DNA of 64,000 nt from NCBI GenBank assembly GCA_023428245.1, contig JAEYYX010000011.1:1-64000 (forward strand), read 5' to 3'. The notes beneath the pieces are model-generated. The model had not been told where the DNA came from and searched no databases. It saw nothing but the letters and a program-made list of their open reading frames with translations. Made by a program: the position numbers and the translations under genes. This stretch comes from Pseudomonadota bacterium. GTDB taxonomy: Bacteria > Myxococcota_A > Polyangia > Polyangiales > Polyangiaceae. Shown here one piece after another: positions 16,611 through 24,891 of the stretch (position 1 is its first letter; each line of letters begins with the position of its first letter).

Positions 16611-18896
16611 ATGAAACTCCGGCTCGCGCGCCGCGTCGCTCCCCTGCTCATTGTCCAGAGCTTCGGCTCCACGCACGCGCTCGCGCAGACCTCTCGGGCG
16701 CCCGAGTCACAGACCGCCCAAGGGCGCGCTCACGAAAGTCCGACTGCCGTCGTCCCTCCGCGATTCCTCGGTGGAGCCCGCCCCGAGGTAGAAGGGGAAG
16801 TAGCGGAGCCGACGCGGGTCCTCTTGAAGCTCCTCGTCGAGCGCGATGGATTCGTGAGCTCTGTCGAGGTCGTCGAGGGAAGTGAACCCTTTTCGAGCGC
16901 CGCGAGCGTGGCGGCTCAGGGTTTCGTCTTCGAGCCGGCACGGCGCGGAGAGTATCCAGCTGCGAGCTTCATTCATTTCGAGCTCTGGTTCGTGCCTTCG
17001 CTCGATCCTGAGAAGGGTGCCCGCGCCAAGACCCATTCCGCGAACGAACTCACGGGCACGCCGCCGCCAAACGTCGAGCCTCCTCGAGAAATCGCGGTGA
17101 TCGGCGAGCGCCGTGCCATCTCTACTCGAGTCATCTCCGACGCTGAGACACGAATCATCCCTGGCGCGGAAGGTGATCCCATCCGCGGTCTACAGACGCT
17201 CCCTGGTACCGTCCCGACGCTCGTGAGCGGCCCTTTCATCGGCATGCGCGGCGCGCCTCCGGGCCTCACCGGAGCCAGCTTCGATGACATCGAGCTTCCG
17301 TACCTTTTCCACTTGGCCCGCGGCACGGCCGTCGTCCATCCCTGGCTCGTCGAGAGCGCTCGCCTTTACGGAGCCGGACGCCCCGGAGCCTTCGGTCGCA
17401 ACATCGGAGGTCAGCTCGACGCTCGTGCGGCGGCGCCTCTCGGTCGCCCCCGCGCTACCGGCCGCCTGCGCCTCACCGAAGCGGCGCTCGGCGCAGAGCT
17501 CCCCTTTGCCGAAGGACGCGGCTCGGTGCTCGCGGCGGGCCGCTATTCCTACACAGAACCGCTCGTTTCCCTCGTCGCGCCGGCCTTCGCTCTCGACTAC
17601 TGGGACTACCAGGGTCGTCTCCGTTACGCGCTCAGCGACAAAAATACGCTCGACCTCACAGCATTCGGCGGTCACGACATGTCGGGCCGTCGAGCTCCCG
17701 ATGGCGCCGTCGAAGAGCTCTTCAATGCGACCTTCCACCGCATAGCCCTGCGCTTTTCGCAGCAAACAGTCGAGTCCTCGATGCGCATCGGCGTCGTCTA
17801 CGGACGCGACGAGTGGGATGCGAACATCACCCCCATCCATCCTCGCTCGGACACGCTCCACGTGCAGGGCTCAGGGAAATTGCGCCTCGCTGGAGAGCAC
17901 CACCTCTCCTTCGGAGCCGACACAGGCCTCCGCTCCTTGCAGGACGCCTTCTATTCCGCCCCGGGCGAGACCTCCTCCTACCGGCGCATCGACTCCGAGT
18001 CCGCCGCTTGGCTCACGTGGAGCTACGCCCCCTCGGACAAGATCGAGCTCGACCTCGGGGTGCGCGCCGATTGGCTCAGTAGCGGCGACTCTCCGCTCCA
18101 TGATGCAGCAAACTACGCAACAGCCGGGCCTCACTTCATCCTGTCCCAGGAGCTCGGTCGGCGCGTCCGCCTCCACACCTCAGTCAGTTACGGCGCCGCC
18201 AGGCCGAGCCCAGGACAAAGACCTCCAGCACGCATCTACTCGGTCGTGGGGGGTCTCGCGCACGGACTCCTCTCGGACTTCGGGGTCGAGCTCCGCTGGC
18301 CGCGCTTGTTTTCCTTCGACGTCACTGTGTTCCAAAACGCCTACTTCAACACCGGCGACGTCAACACGCTGCGTCCGCTCGCCGACCAGGATGAAGGAAC
18401 CTTGTCTCGCTCAGGGCTCGCCCGGGGGCAAGGTCAAGCCTACGGACTCGAGGTCTCGCTCAGAAGGACCTTCGGCGCGCACCTGACCGGGTTTATCTCC
18501 TACTCCTTCGGACGCAGCTGGCGCTCGCTCGGCCGCGTGCGCGGGCCCTCCGAGTTCGACCGGCCCCATATCATCGATGCCGCATGGGGCTACGACTTCG
18601 GCCGCGGCTGGCTTCTCTCCCTGCGTGGTTCGTTCCTTTCGGGCTACCCGAGCCGTACCGACAGTGTCGTGCTAGCGAGCGATCCGCCGCGCACGACCCC
18701 CTACTATCAAATCGATGTGCAGGTCTCGCGCCGCTTCGAGCTTGGCGCAGAGCGCTCGCTCACCTTCACCCTCGGACTCCTCAACACCACGTTGAACCAG
18801 GAGACGAACGACATGTTCTGCGGCTCGCTCTTGTGCGCGGAGTCGAAGATCGGCCCAGCGTCGATCCCGACGGTCGGGGTCGACGGGGAACTTTGA
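16611..18896 (+). CDS. TonB-dependent receptor fused to an N-terminal TonB-C-like domain
   Basis: A 761-residue outer-membrane protein with a signal peptide (residues 1-25, HALAQ). Residues about 50-130 (VLLKLLVERDGFVSSVEVVEGS through FVFEPARRGEYPAASF) resemble the C-terminal domain of TonB. Residues about 175-290 are a receptor plug (IRGLQTLPGTVPT, FIGMRGAPPG, FDDIELPYLFHL). The rest is a beta-barrel ending in antiparallel strands (FDRPHIIDAAWGYDFG). This TonB_C plus receptor architecture occurs in myxobacteria; the substrate is unknown. It stands alone, with 198 bp of apparently empty DNA before it. Confidence 0.85.
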   Translation: MKLRLARRVAPLLIVQSFGSTHALAQTSRAPESQTAQGRAHESPTAVVPPRFLGGARPEVEGEVAEPTRVLLKLLVERDGFVSSVEVVEGSEPFSSAASVAAQGFVFEPARRGEYPAASFIHFELWFVPSLDPEKGARAKTHSANELTGTPPPNVEPPREIAVIGERRAISTRVISDAETRIIPGAEGDPIRGLQTLPGTVPTLVSGPFIGMRGAPPGLTGASFDDIELPYLFHLARGTAVVHPWLVESARLYGAGRPGAFGRNIGGQLDARAAAPLGRPRATGRLRLTEAALGAELPFAEGRGSVLAAGRYSYTEPLVSLVAPAFALDYWDYQGRLRYALSDKNTLDLTAFGGHDMSGRRAPDGAVEELFNATFHRIALRFSQQTVESSMRIGVVYGRDEWDANITPIHPRSDTLHVQGSGKLRLAGEHHLSFGADTGLRSLQDAFYSAPGETSSYRRIDSESAAWLTWSYAPSDKIELDLGVRADWLSSGDSPLHDAANYATAGPHFILSQELGRRVRLHTSVSYGAARPSPGQRPPARIYSVVGGLAHGLLSDFGVELRWPRLFSFDVTVFQNAYFNTGDVNTLRPLADQDEGTLSRSGLARGQGQAYGLEVSLRRTFGAHLTGFISYSFGRSWRSLGRVRGPSEFDRPHIIDAAWGYDFGRGWLLSLRGSFLSGYPSRTDSVVLASDPPRTTPYYQIDVQVSRRFELGAERSLTFTLGLLNTTLNQETNDMFCGSLLCAESKIGPASIPTVGVDGEL

Positions 18897-18913
18897 GCCC
18901 CCTCCGCCTCGCC

Positions 18914-20038
18914 TCAGGGCATCGGGAGCTGCACGGGAACGATCTGAAGCTCGACTAACTCTCCCCCGCGCCGCACGCGCACCGGAAGCGGCTCGCCAAC
19001 CTTCGAAAGACTGACGCGCCAGCGCAGCGCCGTCGCGTCGGCAATCGGGTGTTCTCCAACCTGGACCACGACGTCTCCCGGCTTCATCCCCGCCGCATGG
19101 CTCGGTCCACCAGGGATCACTTGCAGGATCCTGGCTCCGCCTTTTTCGTCGGCAACGTGAACGCCGATTGCGGCGCGCACGATCACACCGTCTTTGAGCA
19201 AACGCGGCAAGAGCTCGCGCACCATGTCGCTCGGGATCGCGAAACCGATCGAGTTCGCCCCGGGATTAATGGCGGTGTTGATCCCGATGACCTGCCCTTG
19301 AAGGTCGAGGAGGGGACCGCCTGAGTTCCCCGGGTTGATGCTCGCGTCAGTCTGGAGGAAGCTGTAGTAGGCGCGTGGGTCGCCCAGCCCCACATCCTCT
19401 TTGGTACGCTCGCGCGCCGAAATAATTCCCGCGGACACCGTATGGGACAAGCCAAAGGGATTTCCAATGGCGACGACCCAATCTCCGACGCGGACCTTCG
19501 AAGAATCACCGAGAGTGAGCGCGGGGAGCGCGCCTGCGCTGACGCGCAGCACTGCGAGATCGGTGAGCGGATCGGCTCCAATCACCTGAGCGGGGAACTC
19601 TCGTCCGTCGAGCAGGTCGACGCGGATGGCGCTAGCCTGCTTGACCACGTGGTAGTTCGTGAGAATCAAGCCGGAGCCATCGAACACAAAGCCCGAGCCG
19701 CTCCCTTCGTTCATGACACGCCGGTAACCGAGCGTCTGCGTCACCAGAGTCCGCACGAAGACGACACTCGGGTTGGCCCGCTCCGCCAGATCGGCGAAGG
19801 TGAGAGGCGCGCCGTTCGGAGGCGCGACGCTGCCTTTCGGCAGGAGCGCCTGGCCGGTCGGGATCGGCTTTTCGACCTCAGCCTGGGAAGAACCGCAGGG
19901 ATCGCGGCAAGGTTCGGGGTCTTTTTGGGGCGCGCGCTGACAACCGGCGAGCACAAGCGAGCAAGCGAGAGCGATGCTCTGGCCGAGACCTCGCGAGACT
20001 CCCCGCTTTGTCTTAGGCGCCGCGGGCGAGTTCGTCAT
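18914..20038 (-). CDS. HtrA/Deg-type serine protease lipoprotein with one PDZ domain
   Basis: A 374-residue protease. The lipobox (LVLAGC, about residue 33) predicts a membrane-anchored periplasmic protein. The trypsin-like domain has the triad: His in LTNYHVV, Asp in DPLTDLAVLRV and Ser in GNSGGPLLD. A single PDZ domain follows (about 285-370). Single-PDZ Deg proteases usually sense envelope stress or degrade unfolded proteins. It overlaps the upstream DUF1844 gene by 26 bp and is the last gene of that operon. Confidence 0.92.
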   Translation of the reverse strand: MTNSPAAPKTKRGVSRGLGQSIALACSLVLAGCQRAPQKDPEPCRDPCGSSQAEVEKPIPTGQALLPKGSVAPPNGAPLTFADLAERANPSVVFVRTLVTQTLGYRRVMNEGSGSGFVFDGSGLILTNYHVVKQASAIRVDLLDGREFPAQVIGADPLTDLAVLRVSAGALPALTLGDSSKVRVGDWVVAIGNPFGLSHTVSAGIISARERTKEDVGLGDPRAYYSFLQTDASINPGNSGGPLLDLQGQVIGINTAINPGANSIGFAIPSDMVRELLPRLLKDGVIVRAAIGVHVADEKGGARILQVIPGGPSHAAGMKPGDVVVQVGEHPIADATALRWRVSLSKVGEPLPVRVRRGGELVELQIVPVQLPMP

Positions 20039-20294
20039 AACGCGAGCGGAGGTCGTCGAGAATCTGCGAGAGCAGGCGCTCCTCCGCGCCGGTCAGGTTC
20101 CCCTTCGTCTTGTCAGAGAGGAGCGCGATAAGATCGATGGTCTGCCGCGCGAGCGGTAGGTCGACTTCGGCAGACTCGCCGGGAGGCGGCTCCGCGACGC
20201 CCAGATGGACGAGCGCGGAGTGCGCGAGCGACAAAAGGAAGGTCGAAAAATCGACCTCTGGGAGCTCTGCGTCCGCGCCCCCCGAACCGCTCAC
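20013..20294 (-). CDS. DUF1844 family protein
   Basis: A 93-residue helical protein matching DUF1844: VDFSTFLLSLAHSALVHLGV, then AEVDLPLARQTIDLIALLSDKTKGNLT and the tail EERLLSQILDDLRSRY. The function of the family is unknown; members occur mostly in delta-proteobacteria-related and acidobacterial genomes. The start is GTG, overlapping the stop of the 58-residue upstream gene (GTGA). It also overlaps the HtrA gene downstream, so all three are translated as one coupled unit. Confidence 0.88.
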   Translation of the reverse strand: MSGSGGADAELPEVDFSTFLLSLAHSALVHLGVAEPPPGESAEVDLPLARQTIDLIALLSDKTKGNLTGAEERLLSQILDDLRSRYDELARGA

Positions 20295-20467
20295 GACCGA
20301 TCCTTCTCCGCAGCGACACGCATGGGCTGCTCGAGAGGCAGCGTCTCGGTCTGGGACTCGAGGTCGGCGAGGGACTTCTCGTACTCGTCCACCTTCTCGG
20401 GCGTGAGGAGGCCTTTGTCGATCATGCGCTGACGGATTCTCACATCGTAAATGAACTTCTCATCCAT
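20291..20467 (-). CDS. 58-residue hypothetical protein upstream of DUF1844
   Basis: A short open frame translated directly from the sequence: it starts MDEKFIYDVRIRQRMIDKGL, continues LTPEKVDEYEKSLADLESQ and ends VAAEKDRS. It is highly charged and helical. Reality is supported by the GTGA overlap with DUF1844, GC-rich third positions and a short, soluble, non-random composition. A weak SD (GGAG) lies about 12 bp upstream. Its size and operon position suggest a small partner protein. No family was recognised. Confidence 0.75.
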   Translation of the reverse strand: MDEKFIYDVRIRQRMIDKGLLTPEKVDEYEKSLADLESQTETLPLEQPMRVAAEKDRS

Positions 20468-20571
20468 AGGGCTTGGCTCCGGAAAAGGCTCTCGGGTAGT
20501 CCGGCGCTCAGAGCGAACGCGGGCCCCGAATTAACCCCCTGCTGCCCTCGGGATCAAGCGCTCGGCGAAAA

Positions 20572-20838
20572 TCAGGAGATCTGGGACTCCTGGCCGCAGG
20601 CGCGACGGCTCAGGGCCAGGACCGCTGTCAGCGCAATCTCGATTTCTTCCTCGGACGGCGGCACCGGACGGCGCTCGATACGCCGCTTAACGGCCGCAAG
20701 CTCGGTTCCGAAATGGCGCAAAACCGCCCTTTCGTGCTCGCAGCCAGCGCTCAAGACGTACCCTGCGACAATTGTCCAGAGCGAGTCGATGTCCCGGTCC
20801 ATCTGGGTGGAAAGGAGTCGGACGAGCGAAGCAGGCAC
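20572..20838 (-). CDS. Hypothetical helical protein
   Basis: An 88-residue frame starting at GTG 20838. It is predominantly helical (MDRDIDSLWTIVAGYVLSAG; VPPSEEEIEIALTAVLALSRRA). It is divergent from the SUMF1-like lipoprotein and 104 bp upstream of the 58-residue gene on the same strand. No SD is obvious and no family was recognised. Composition fits a real gene, but it could be spurious. Confidence 0.45.
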   Translation of the reverse strand: MPASLVRLLSTQMDRDIDSLWTIVAGYVLSAGCEHERAVLRHFGTELAAVKRRIERRPVPPSEEEIEIALTAVLALSRRACGQESQIS

Positions 20839-20901
20839 TGCGCGGCTAGCCTAGCAGGACGATACGGGAGGTCACGATTGAATCTCACGGCCGGAGGTGC
20901 G

Positions 20902-22056
20902 ATGCCTGGCCCCGTGTTCGATCTGGCCCGTGAACATTTATCTCCTCGAAGGGACACAAGGGGGAGTGCGCACGGGAGCTACATCGCCGCACCCTTCCCA
21001 AAGTCCCTCTCGAGGGCCAAGAGACTGCTCGCGCTCATCCTGACCGCCGCTTCTGCTCTCGGGTGCTCCAAAGAAGGCGGTCCACCCGCGCCCCAAGAGA
21101 CTTCAGGAAAAACGACCGCCGTTCATTCGAGCGCGACCCTCGATCCTATCCTGCACGTTCCTGTGGGCCCCGTGACCATAGGAAGTCCGCCAGGCAGCCC
21201 CGGACGCGACCCCGCTCTCGATCCGCTCCCCTACGCGGTCGAGCTCGGCCCCTTCCGGATTGACAGGACCGTGCGGAAAAACGCGGACGGAGCCTATCTC
21301 ACGGTGAGCTCACAGACCGCTGCTGAAGCCCTTTGCGCAGGCGGCGAGGGCCGCCTCTGTACGGAACTGGAATGGGAGCGGGCCTGCCGCGGGGAGCTCG
21401 GAATCGAGCTCGAATCCCAGGCGGAATGGACGGCGAGCTCCTTTGGCCCGGGGAGCGAAATCGAAGGCCAACCGGTGGCCCGCCAGAAGAACGGCGACGC
21501 CCCTCTGGGCTGCTCGGCTCGTCGCGCCGCGCCCAAGGAAGGGGCCAGGGTGCGCTGCTGTTATGGCGCTCCGAACGCGCCGCGCGTCAAAGAGCCTGTC
21601 GATGAGCTCCCGGTTTTCAAGCCACATCCTCTCGAGAAGGAGGCTCTCGTCGAGCTGCTCGCCGCGCATCCCGAGACCCAAGAACTCTCGAAATCCGCGT
21701 CTCTCTTTCCGGAAGACGCGGCGGCCACGGTCCTCGCTCGCGGCCCCGGGGACACTAAGGGCTTCGAGCTCACGACGACCCCTGTCGAATGGACGCCGCG
21801 GCGCGGGGTCCGCCTGCTCGTGGTCGCAGGCAGGAGTGAAAGCGACACGGCCTTCGTCGTGGCGTTCTTCAAGTCGCCCGGAGGTTATGTCTTCGCTTCC
21901 TCCTTCGTGATGAGGAAAGAGAAAGGACCGGTGGCGCTCGCCTACGCGCAGTCAATCCGCCCCCGCATCCACTTCAGTACCTGCTGGGGCTGCCCGGGAG
22001 AGACCGGTAAGGCACTGTTTCGCGAGCCGGAGTCCATCGTGATGCTCCAGCCCTGA
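20902..22056 (+). CDS. Lipoprotein with SUMF1/FGE-like domain
   Basis: About 384 residues. A lipoprotein-type hydrophobic stretch with lipobox (LLALILTAASALGC) lies about 50 residues into the frame; the ATG at 20902 is the best ATG, but a later GTG (20914) or a non-canonical start is possible. After it comes a SUMF1-like fold: VPVGPVTIGSPPG, then the typical CTELEWERACRG. The family includes formylglycine-generating enzyme, but most members are non-catalytic sugar-binding or structural proteins. The C-terminal 150 residues (EWTPRRGVRLLVVAGRSES) are distinct and unassigned. Confidence 0.7.
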   Translation: MPGPVFDLAREHLSPRRDTRGSAHGSYIAAPFPKSLSRAKRLLALILTAASALGCSKEGGPPAPQETSGKTTAVHSSATLDPILHVPVGPVTIGSPPGSPGRDPALDPLPYAVELGPFRIDRTVRKNADGAYLTVSSQTAAEALCAGGEGRLCTELEWERACRGELGIELESQAEWTASSFGPGSEIEGQPVARQKNGDAPLGCSARRAAPKEGARVRCCYGAPNAPRVKEPVDELPVFKPHPLEKEALVELLAAHPETQELSKSASLFPEDAAATVLARGPGDTKGFELTTTPVEWTPRRGVRLLVVAGRSESDTAFVVAFFKSPGGYVFASSFVMRKEKGPVALAYAQSIRPRIHFSTCWGCPGETGKALFREPESIVMLQP

Positions 22057-22067
22057 GTCACGAACTT

Positions 22068-22742
22068 CTAACGAGAAGCGGGGAACGAAAGCTCGAAGCG
22101 ATTGCCGGTGCGGGTCTCTACAACCGAAATCGCGCCTCCCGAAAGTAGTGCGCTGCGCCCAGCCACATAGAGCCCAAGGCCACGCGAGTAGCGACCATCA
22201 AGACGCCCCTTCGTCGTCGTCTGGCCCGCAACCGTGAATGCGCTCTGTCGAAACTCAGGAGCCAGTGCGGGTCCCGGGTCCTCTACTGAAAACACCATGA
22301 CCCCGTCTCGCGCTTCAAGCGAGACGGTGACGAACTGGCCTGTTGGACAGCAGGCGATGGCATTGTGAATGAGAGCGGAGAGGGCGGTCTGTGCGTGCGG
22401 CTCCGTCGAAGCGCAGCGCCCCGGTGCACTCGCGCCGCGACGCAAGCCCACGCCGTGACTTTGAGCCGCTCGTTCTGCCTGAGGCCAGACCGAATCCAGG
22501 ACTTTTTCCGCGGAATGCACGCCGCCGCGGGCCGTATCGATGCCCGTAAGCTCGGCGCCGAGCAGAGCCACAGCGAGCGTCATGCGCCCGAGAGCTTCCA
22601 CGGAGAGCTCGATGTCGACGATGGTCTCTCGGATGTCCTCCGGCAGGTCCCGACTGACCATCCCGAGATAGCCGACGTTGCTGAGCAAAGCGGCCAGCGG
22701 GTTCCGTAGGTCGTGCGCTATCGTGCCGAGGACCTCGCCCAA
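22068..22742 (-). CDS. Minimal soluble histidine kinase (HisKA + HATPase only)
   Basis: A 224-residue kinase with the H-box IAHDLRNPLAALLSNV at residues 8-23. The ATP-binding domain follows (N-box HNAIACCP, G1-like VEDPGPAL, G2-like RGLGLYVAGRSA). No sensor or membrane domain is present. The start is TTG 22742 with GGAG 5 bp upstream. The frame stays open a further ~28 codons to a TAG without any ATG, GTG or TTG, so a lost N-terminal sensor is possible. No response regulator is adjacent. Confidence 0.8.
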   Translation of the reverse strand: MGEVLGTIAHDLRNPLAALLSNVGYLGMVSRDLPEDIRETIVDIELSVEALGRMTLAVALLGAELTGIDTARGGVHSAEKVLDSVWPQAERAAQSHGVGLRRGASAPGRCASTEPHAQTALSALIHNAIACCPTGQFVTVSLEARDGVMVFSVEDPGPALAPEFRQSAFTVAGQTTTKGRLDGRYSRGLGLYVAGRSALLSGGAISVVETRTGNRFELSFPASR

Positions 22743-22865
22743 GATCTCCGGTTGATCAGAGATCTTCGAGGCCCCCGTCCGGGCACGCTGGTCAGGAACG
22801 TCGTCGGTAGTCAGAAAAAACTCCCATTCCTGGGACCACTATTTCGAGAGCGACCACCTCACGCA

Positions 22866-23081
22866 TCAAGCGGGGCTATCGTCGTCGTCATCGACCTCGT
22901 TCACGCTCGGGATCTTGCGGATCTCGGTCCGCGACAGCTTCCACGCGCGCTGAACGACCCATGAGAGAGAACGGTCGAGGCGAGCCGCCTCGTCCTTGAT
23001 TTCCTGGAGCATGATTTCGGGGAAATACAGGCTCTGCTTGCGCTTATCGCTACCGGACTTCGAGTTAGAATCGTCTGCCAC
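22866..23081 (-). CDS. Small ribbon-helix-helix-like protein (TIGR04563-like)
   Basis: A 71-residue protein when started at GTG 23081. The core KQSLYFPEIMLQEIKDEAAR and LDRSLSWVVQRAWKLSRTEI reads like a ribbon-helix-helix DNA-binding motif. It matches my memory of TIGR04563, a small family confined largely to myxobacteria. The tail is acidic (DDDDD). The function is unknown; transcriptional regulation is an inference. The longer frame to 23180 has no family support. Confidence 0.75.
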   Translation of the reverse strand: MADDSNSKSGSDKRKQSLYFPEIMLQEIKDEAARLDRSLSWVVQRAWKLSRTEIRKIPSVNEVDDDDDSPA

Positions 23082-23391
23082 AAAAGGCAGATTAAGGAAT
23101 CCTCCCCCGACTGGCAACGTTTCCGGCAATCGTGACGCCGCTCGGGGGCCGCACCCCGCGCGCGAAAAACGGCTCACCAAGTCAGTCGCTACCTCACACG
23201 GGCAACGGAGCCCCCCCCATTCGCAGCATAAAACGCCTATTTCGAGGGAGAATCAGAGCCCTTGGCCACCATTGGGACTCGACGACCGAGCAACCAGAGG
23301 GCTCTTGTCCTTTCGGACGCCACTTCTGTGGGTGCTTGAGTCAATGCGAGTGAGGTGCGCGCGGGCGGCGAGAGTCTATAACTACGGCCCC

Positions 23392-24723
23392 ATGCAGCGC
23401 CGCCTCAGCCTCGGCTCGTCCGTATGCCTCCTCGGACTCGTATTTCAGGCCAGCGCCGTCGGGAACGCTCACGCGGGCGATGCGCCGCTGCATCCCCTCG
23501 ACCCCTATGAGGTCTTGGACCGGCTTGGGCACGCGCTCGAGATCGTCGAGCGGAATTATTATGCTGTCCCGGACCGGACGCGGCTGACGGCCGGTGCCCT
23601 GCGCGGGATGGTTGGGGACTTAGACCCCCACTCGGTCTACTTCGACCCGGGGGACCTGAAGATTTTCGAAGGCGATTCGTCGGGTCAGTTCGGCGGGATC
23701 GGCGTGGAGGTCGATATCGAAGATGGCGAGGCCATCGTCATTGCCCCGGTCCCTGACTCGCCCGCCGACCGCGCCGGCATCGTCGTCGGCGACGTCATCA
23801 TGGCGCTCAATGGCACCCCCCTCGCGGAGCTCAAGCCCGAGGAAGTGATCCGATCGATGCGGGGGGAAGTCGGCTCAAAGCTCACGCTCACCGTCAGGAC
23901 GAAAGGCGAGCGCCCCCGACTCGTCACGCTCATCCGTGAGCATATCCGCGTCTCGAGCGTGCGCCTCGCCGCCCTGCGTCATCGCGTTGTCTATCTCCGG
24001 ATCCGCTCTTTCCAAGAAGGAACACACGGAGAACTCACAGATGCGCTCGCGGGCTATCGCCGCGAAAACGGAAGAGAGGCCGCGCTCATCCTTGACCTCC
24101 GCAATAATCCGGGCGGACTCGTCCGCGAGGCAACGGCTGTAGCCGACGAATTTCTGTCTCGCGGGCTCATCTTCGAGACGCGTCACCGAGATCAGGTCGA
24201 GACATCTGCTTACGCTCGACCCGGAGGCGCATTCACCTCGGGCAAGCTCATTGTCCTCGTTAATGAATACTCCGCGAGCGCCGCGGAGCTCGTCGCGGCC
24301 GCGCTCAAGGACAATGGGAGAGCTATCTTGGTCGGAGCTCGCACATTCGGGAAAGGCAGCGTTCAAACGATCATTCCGCTCTCCCACCGGAGCGCGCTCA
24401 AGCTCACCACAGCTCTTTATTATGGGCCGAGCGGCGAGACCCTGCAGGCGAGGGGTGTCCTGCCGGACCATCCAGTGGAATCCGGCGGGACCCGCGTCCG
24501 TCTCGTCGTGCGCGAACAGAACTTGACGGGGCACCTGGAAGGAAGTCCTGATGCGAACGCGGAGACACCCGAGCTCTCCCTCGGCGCGCCGATCACGAAC
24601 GACGAGCTCCACAACGGCGTCATCCGAAAGGTCCCCGATGATCCCCGAGGGGGGCCCGATCGCGCGCTTGCCCTCGCGTTCGAACTCGCGAGCTCGCCAG
24701 ATCCCAAGCAACCTCAGCCCTAG
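23392..24723 (+). CDS. S41-family C-terminal processing protease (CtpA-like)
   Basis: A 443-residue periplasmic protease with a signal peptide (MQRRLSLGSSVCLLGLVF, cleavage near HAG). A PDZ domain (about 100-190; FGGIGVEV, SPADRAGIVVGDVI) precedes the S41 domain: ILDLRNNPGG, the catalytic Ser in NEYSASAAELVA and the Lys in FGKGSVQTIIPL. CtpA-type enzymes trim or destroy envelope proteins. The ATG at 23392 starts the signal peptide; the 310 bp upstream (23082-23391) show no gene. Confidence 0.93.
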   Translation: MQRRLSLGSSVCLLGLVFQASAVGNAHAGDAPLHPLDPYEVLDRLGHALEIVERNYYAVPDRTRLTAGALRGMVGDLDPHSVYFDPGDLKIFEGDSSGQFGGIGVEVDIEDGEAIVIAPVPDSPADRAGIVVGDVIMALNGTPLAELKPEEVIRSMRGEVGSKLTLTVRTKGERPRLVTLIREHIRVSSVRLAALRHRVVYLRIRSFQEGTHGELTDALAGYRRENGREAALILDLRNNPGGLVREATAVADEFLSRGLIFETRHRDQVETSAYARPGGAFTSGKLIVLVNEYSASAAELVAAALKDNGRAILVGARTFGKGSVQTIIPLSHRSALKLTTALYYGPSGETLQARGVLPDHPVESGGTRVRLVVREQNLTGHLEGSPDANAETPELSLGAPITNDELHNGVIRKVPDDPRGGPDRALALAFELASSPDPKQPQP

Positions 24724-24891
24724 AAGGCCCGGAAAACACGCCGCGCACGAAAGCGCCAGGGGAACTGTTTCCGCCACGAGTCCCGGCCCCGCGAGGGGCG
24801 CGTCTCCCCTTCGAGATGAAAAAGCACAGCTATCGCCGTCTCGAAGCGCCTTTTTGCGGGGCTCGGAATGAGCTAGATCCCGAAAAATCTC

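Noticed and set aside
20713..20901. Longer N-terminus of the SUMF1-like lipoprotein
   Set aside because: It would overlap the minus-strand 88-residue gene and put more than 110 residues before the signal peptide.
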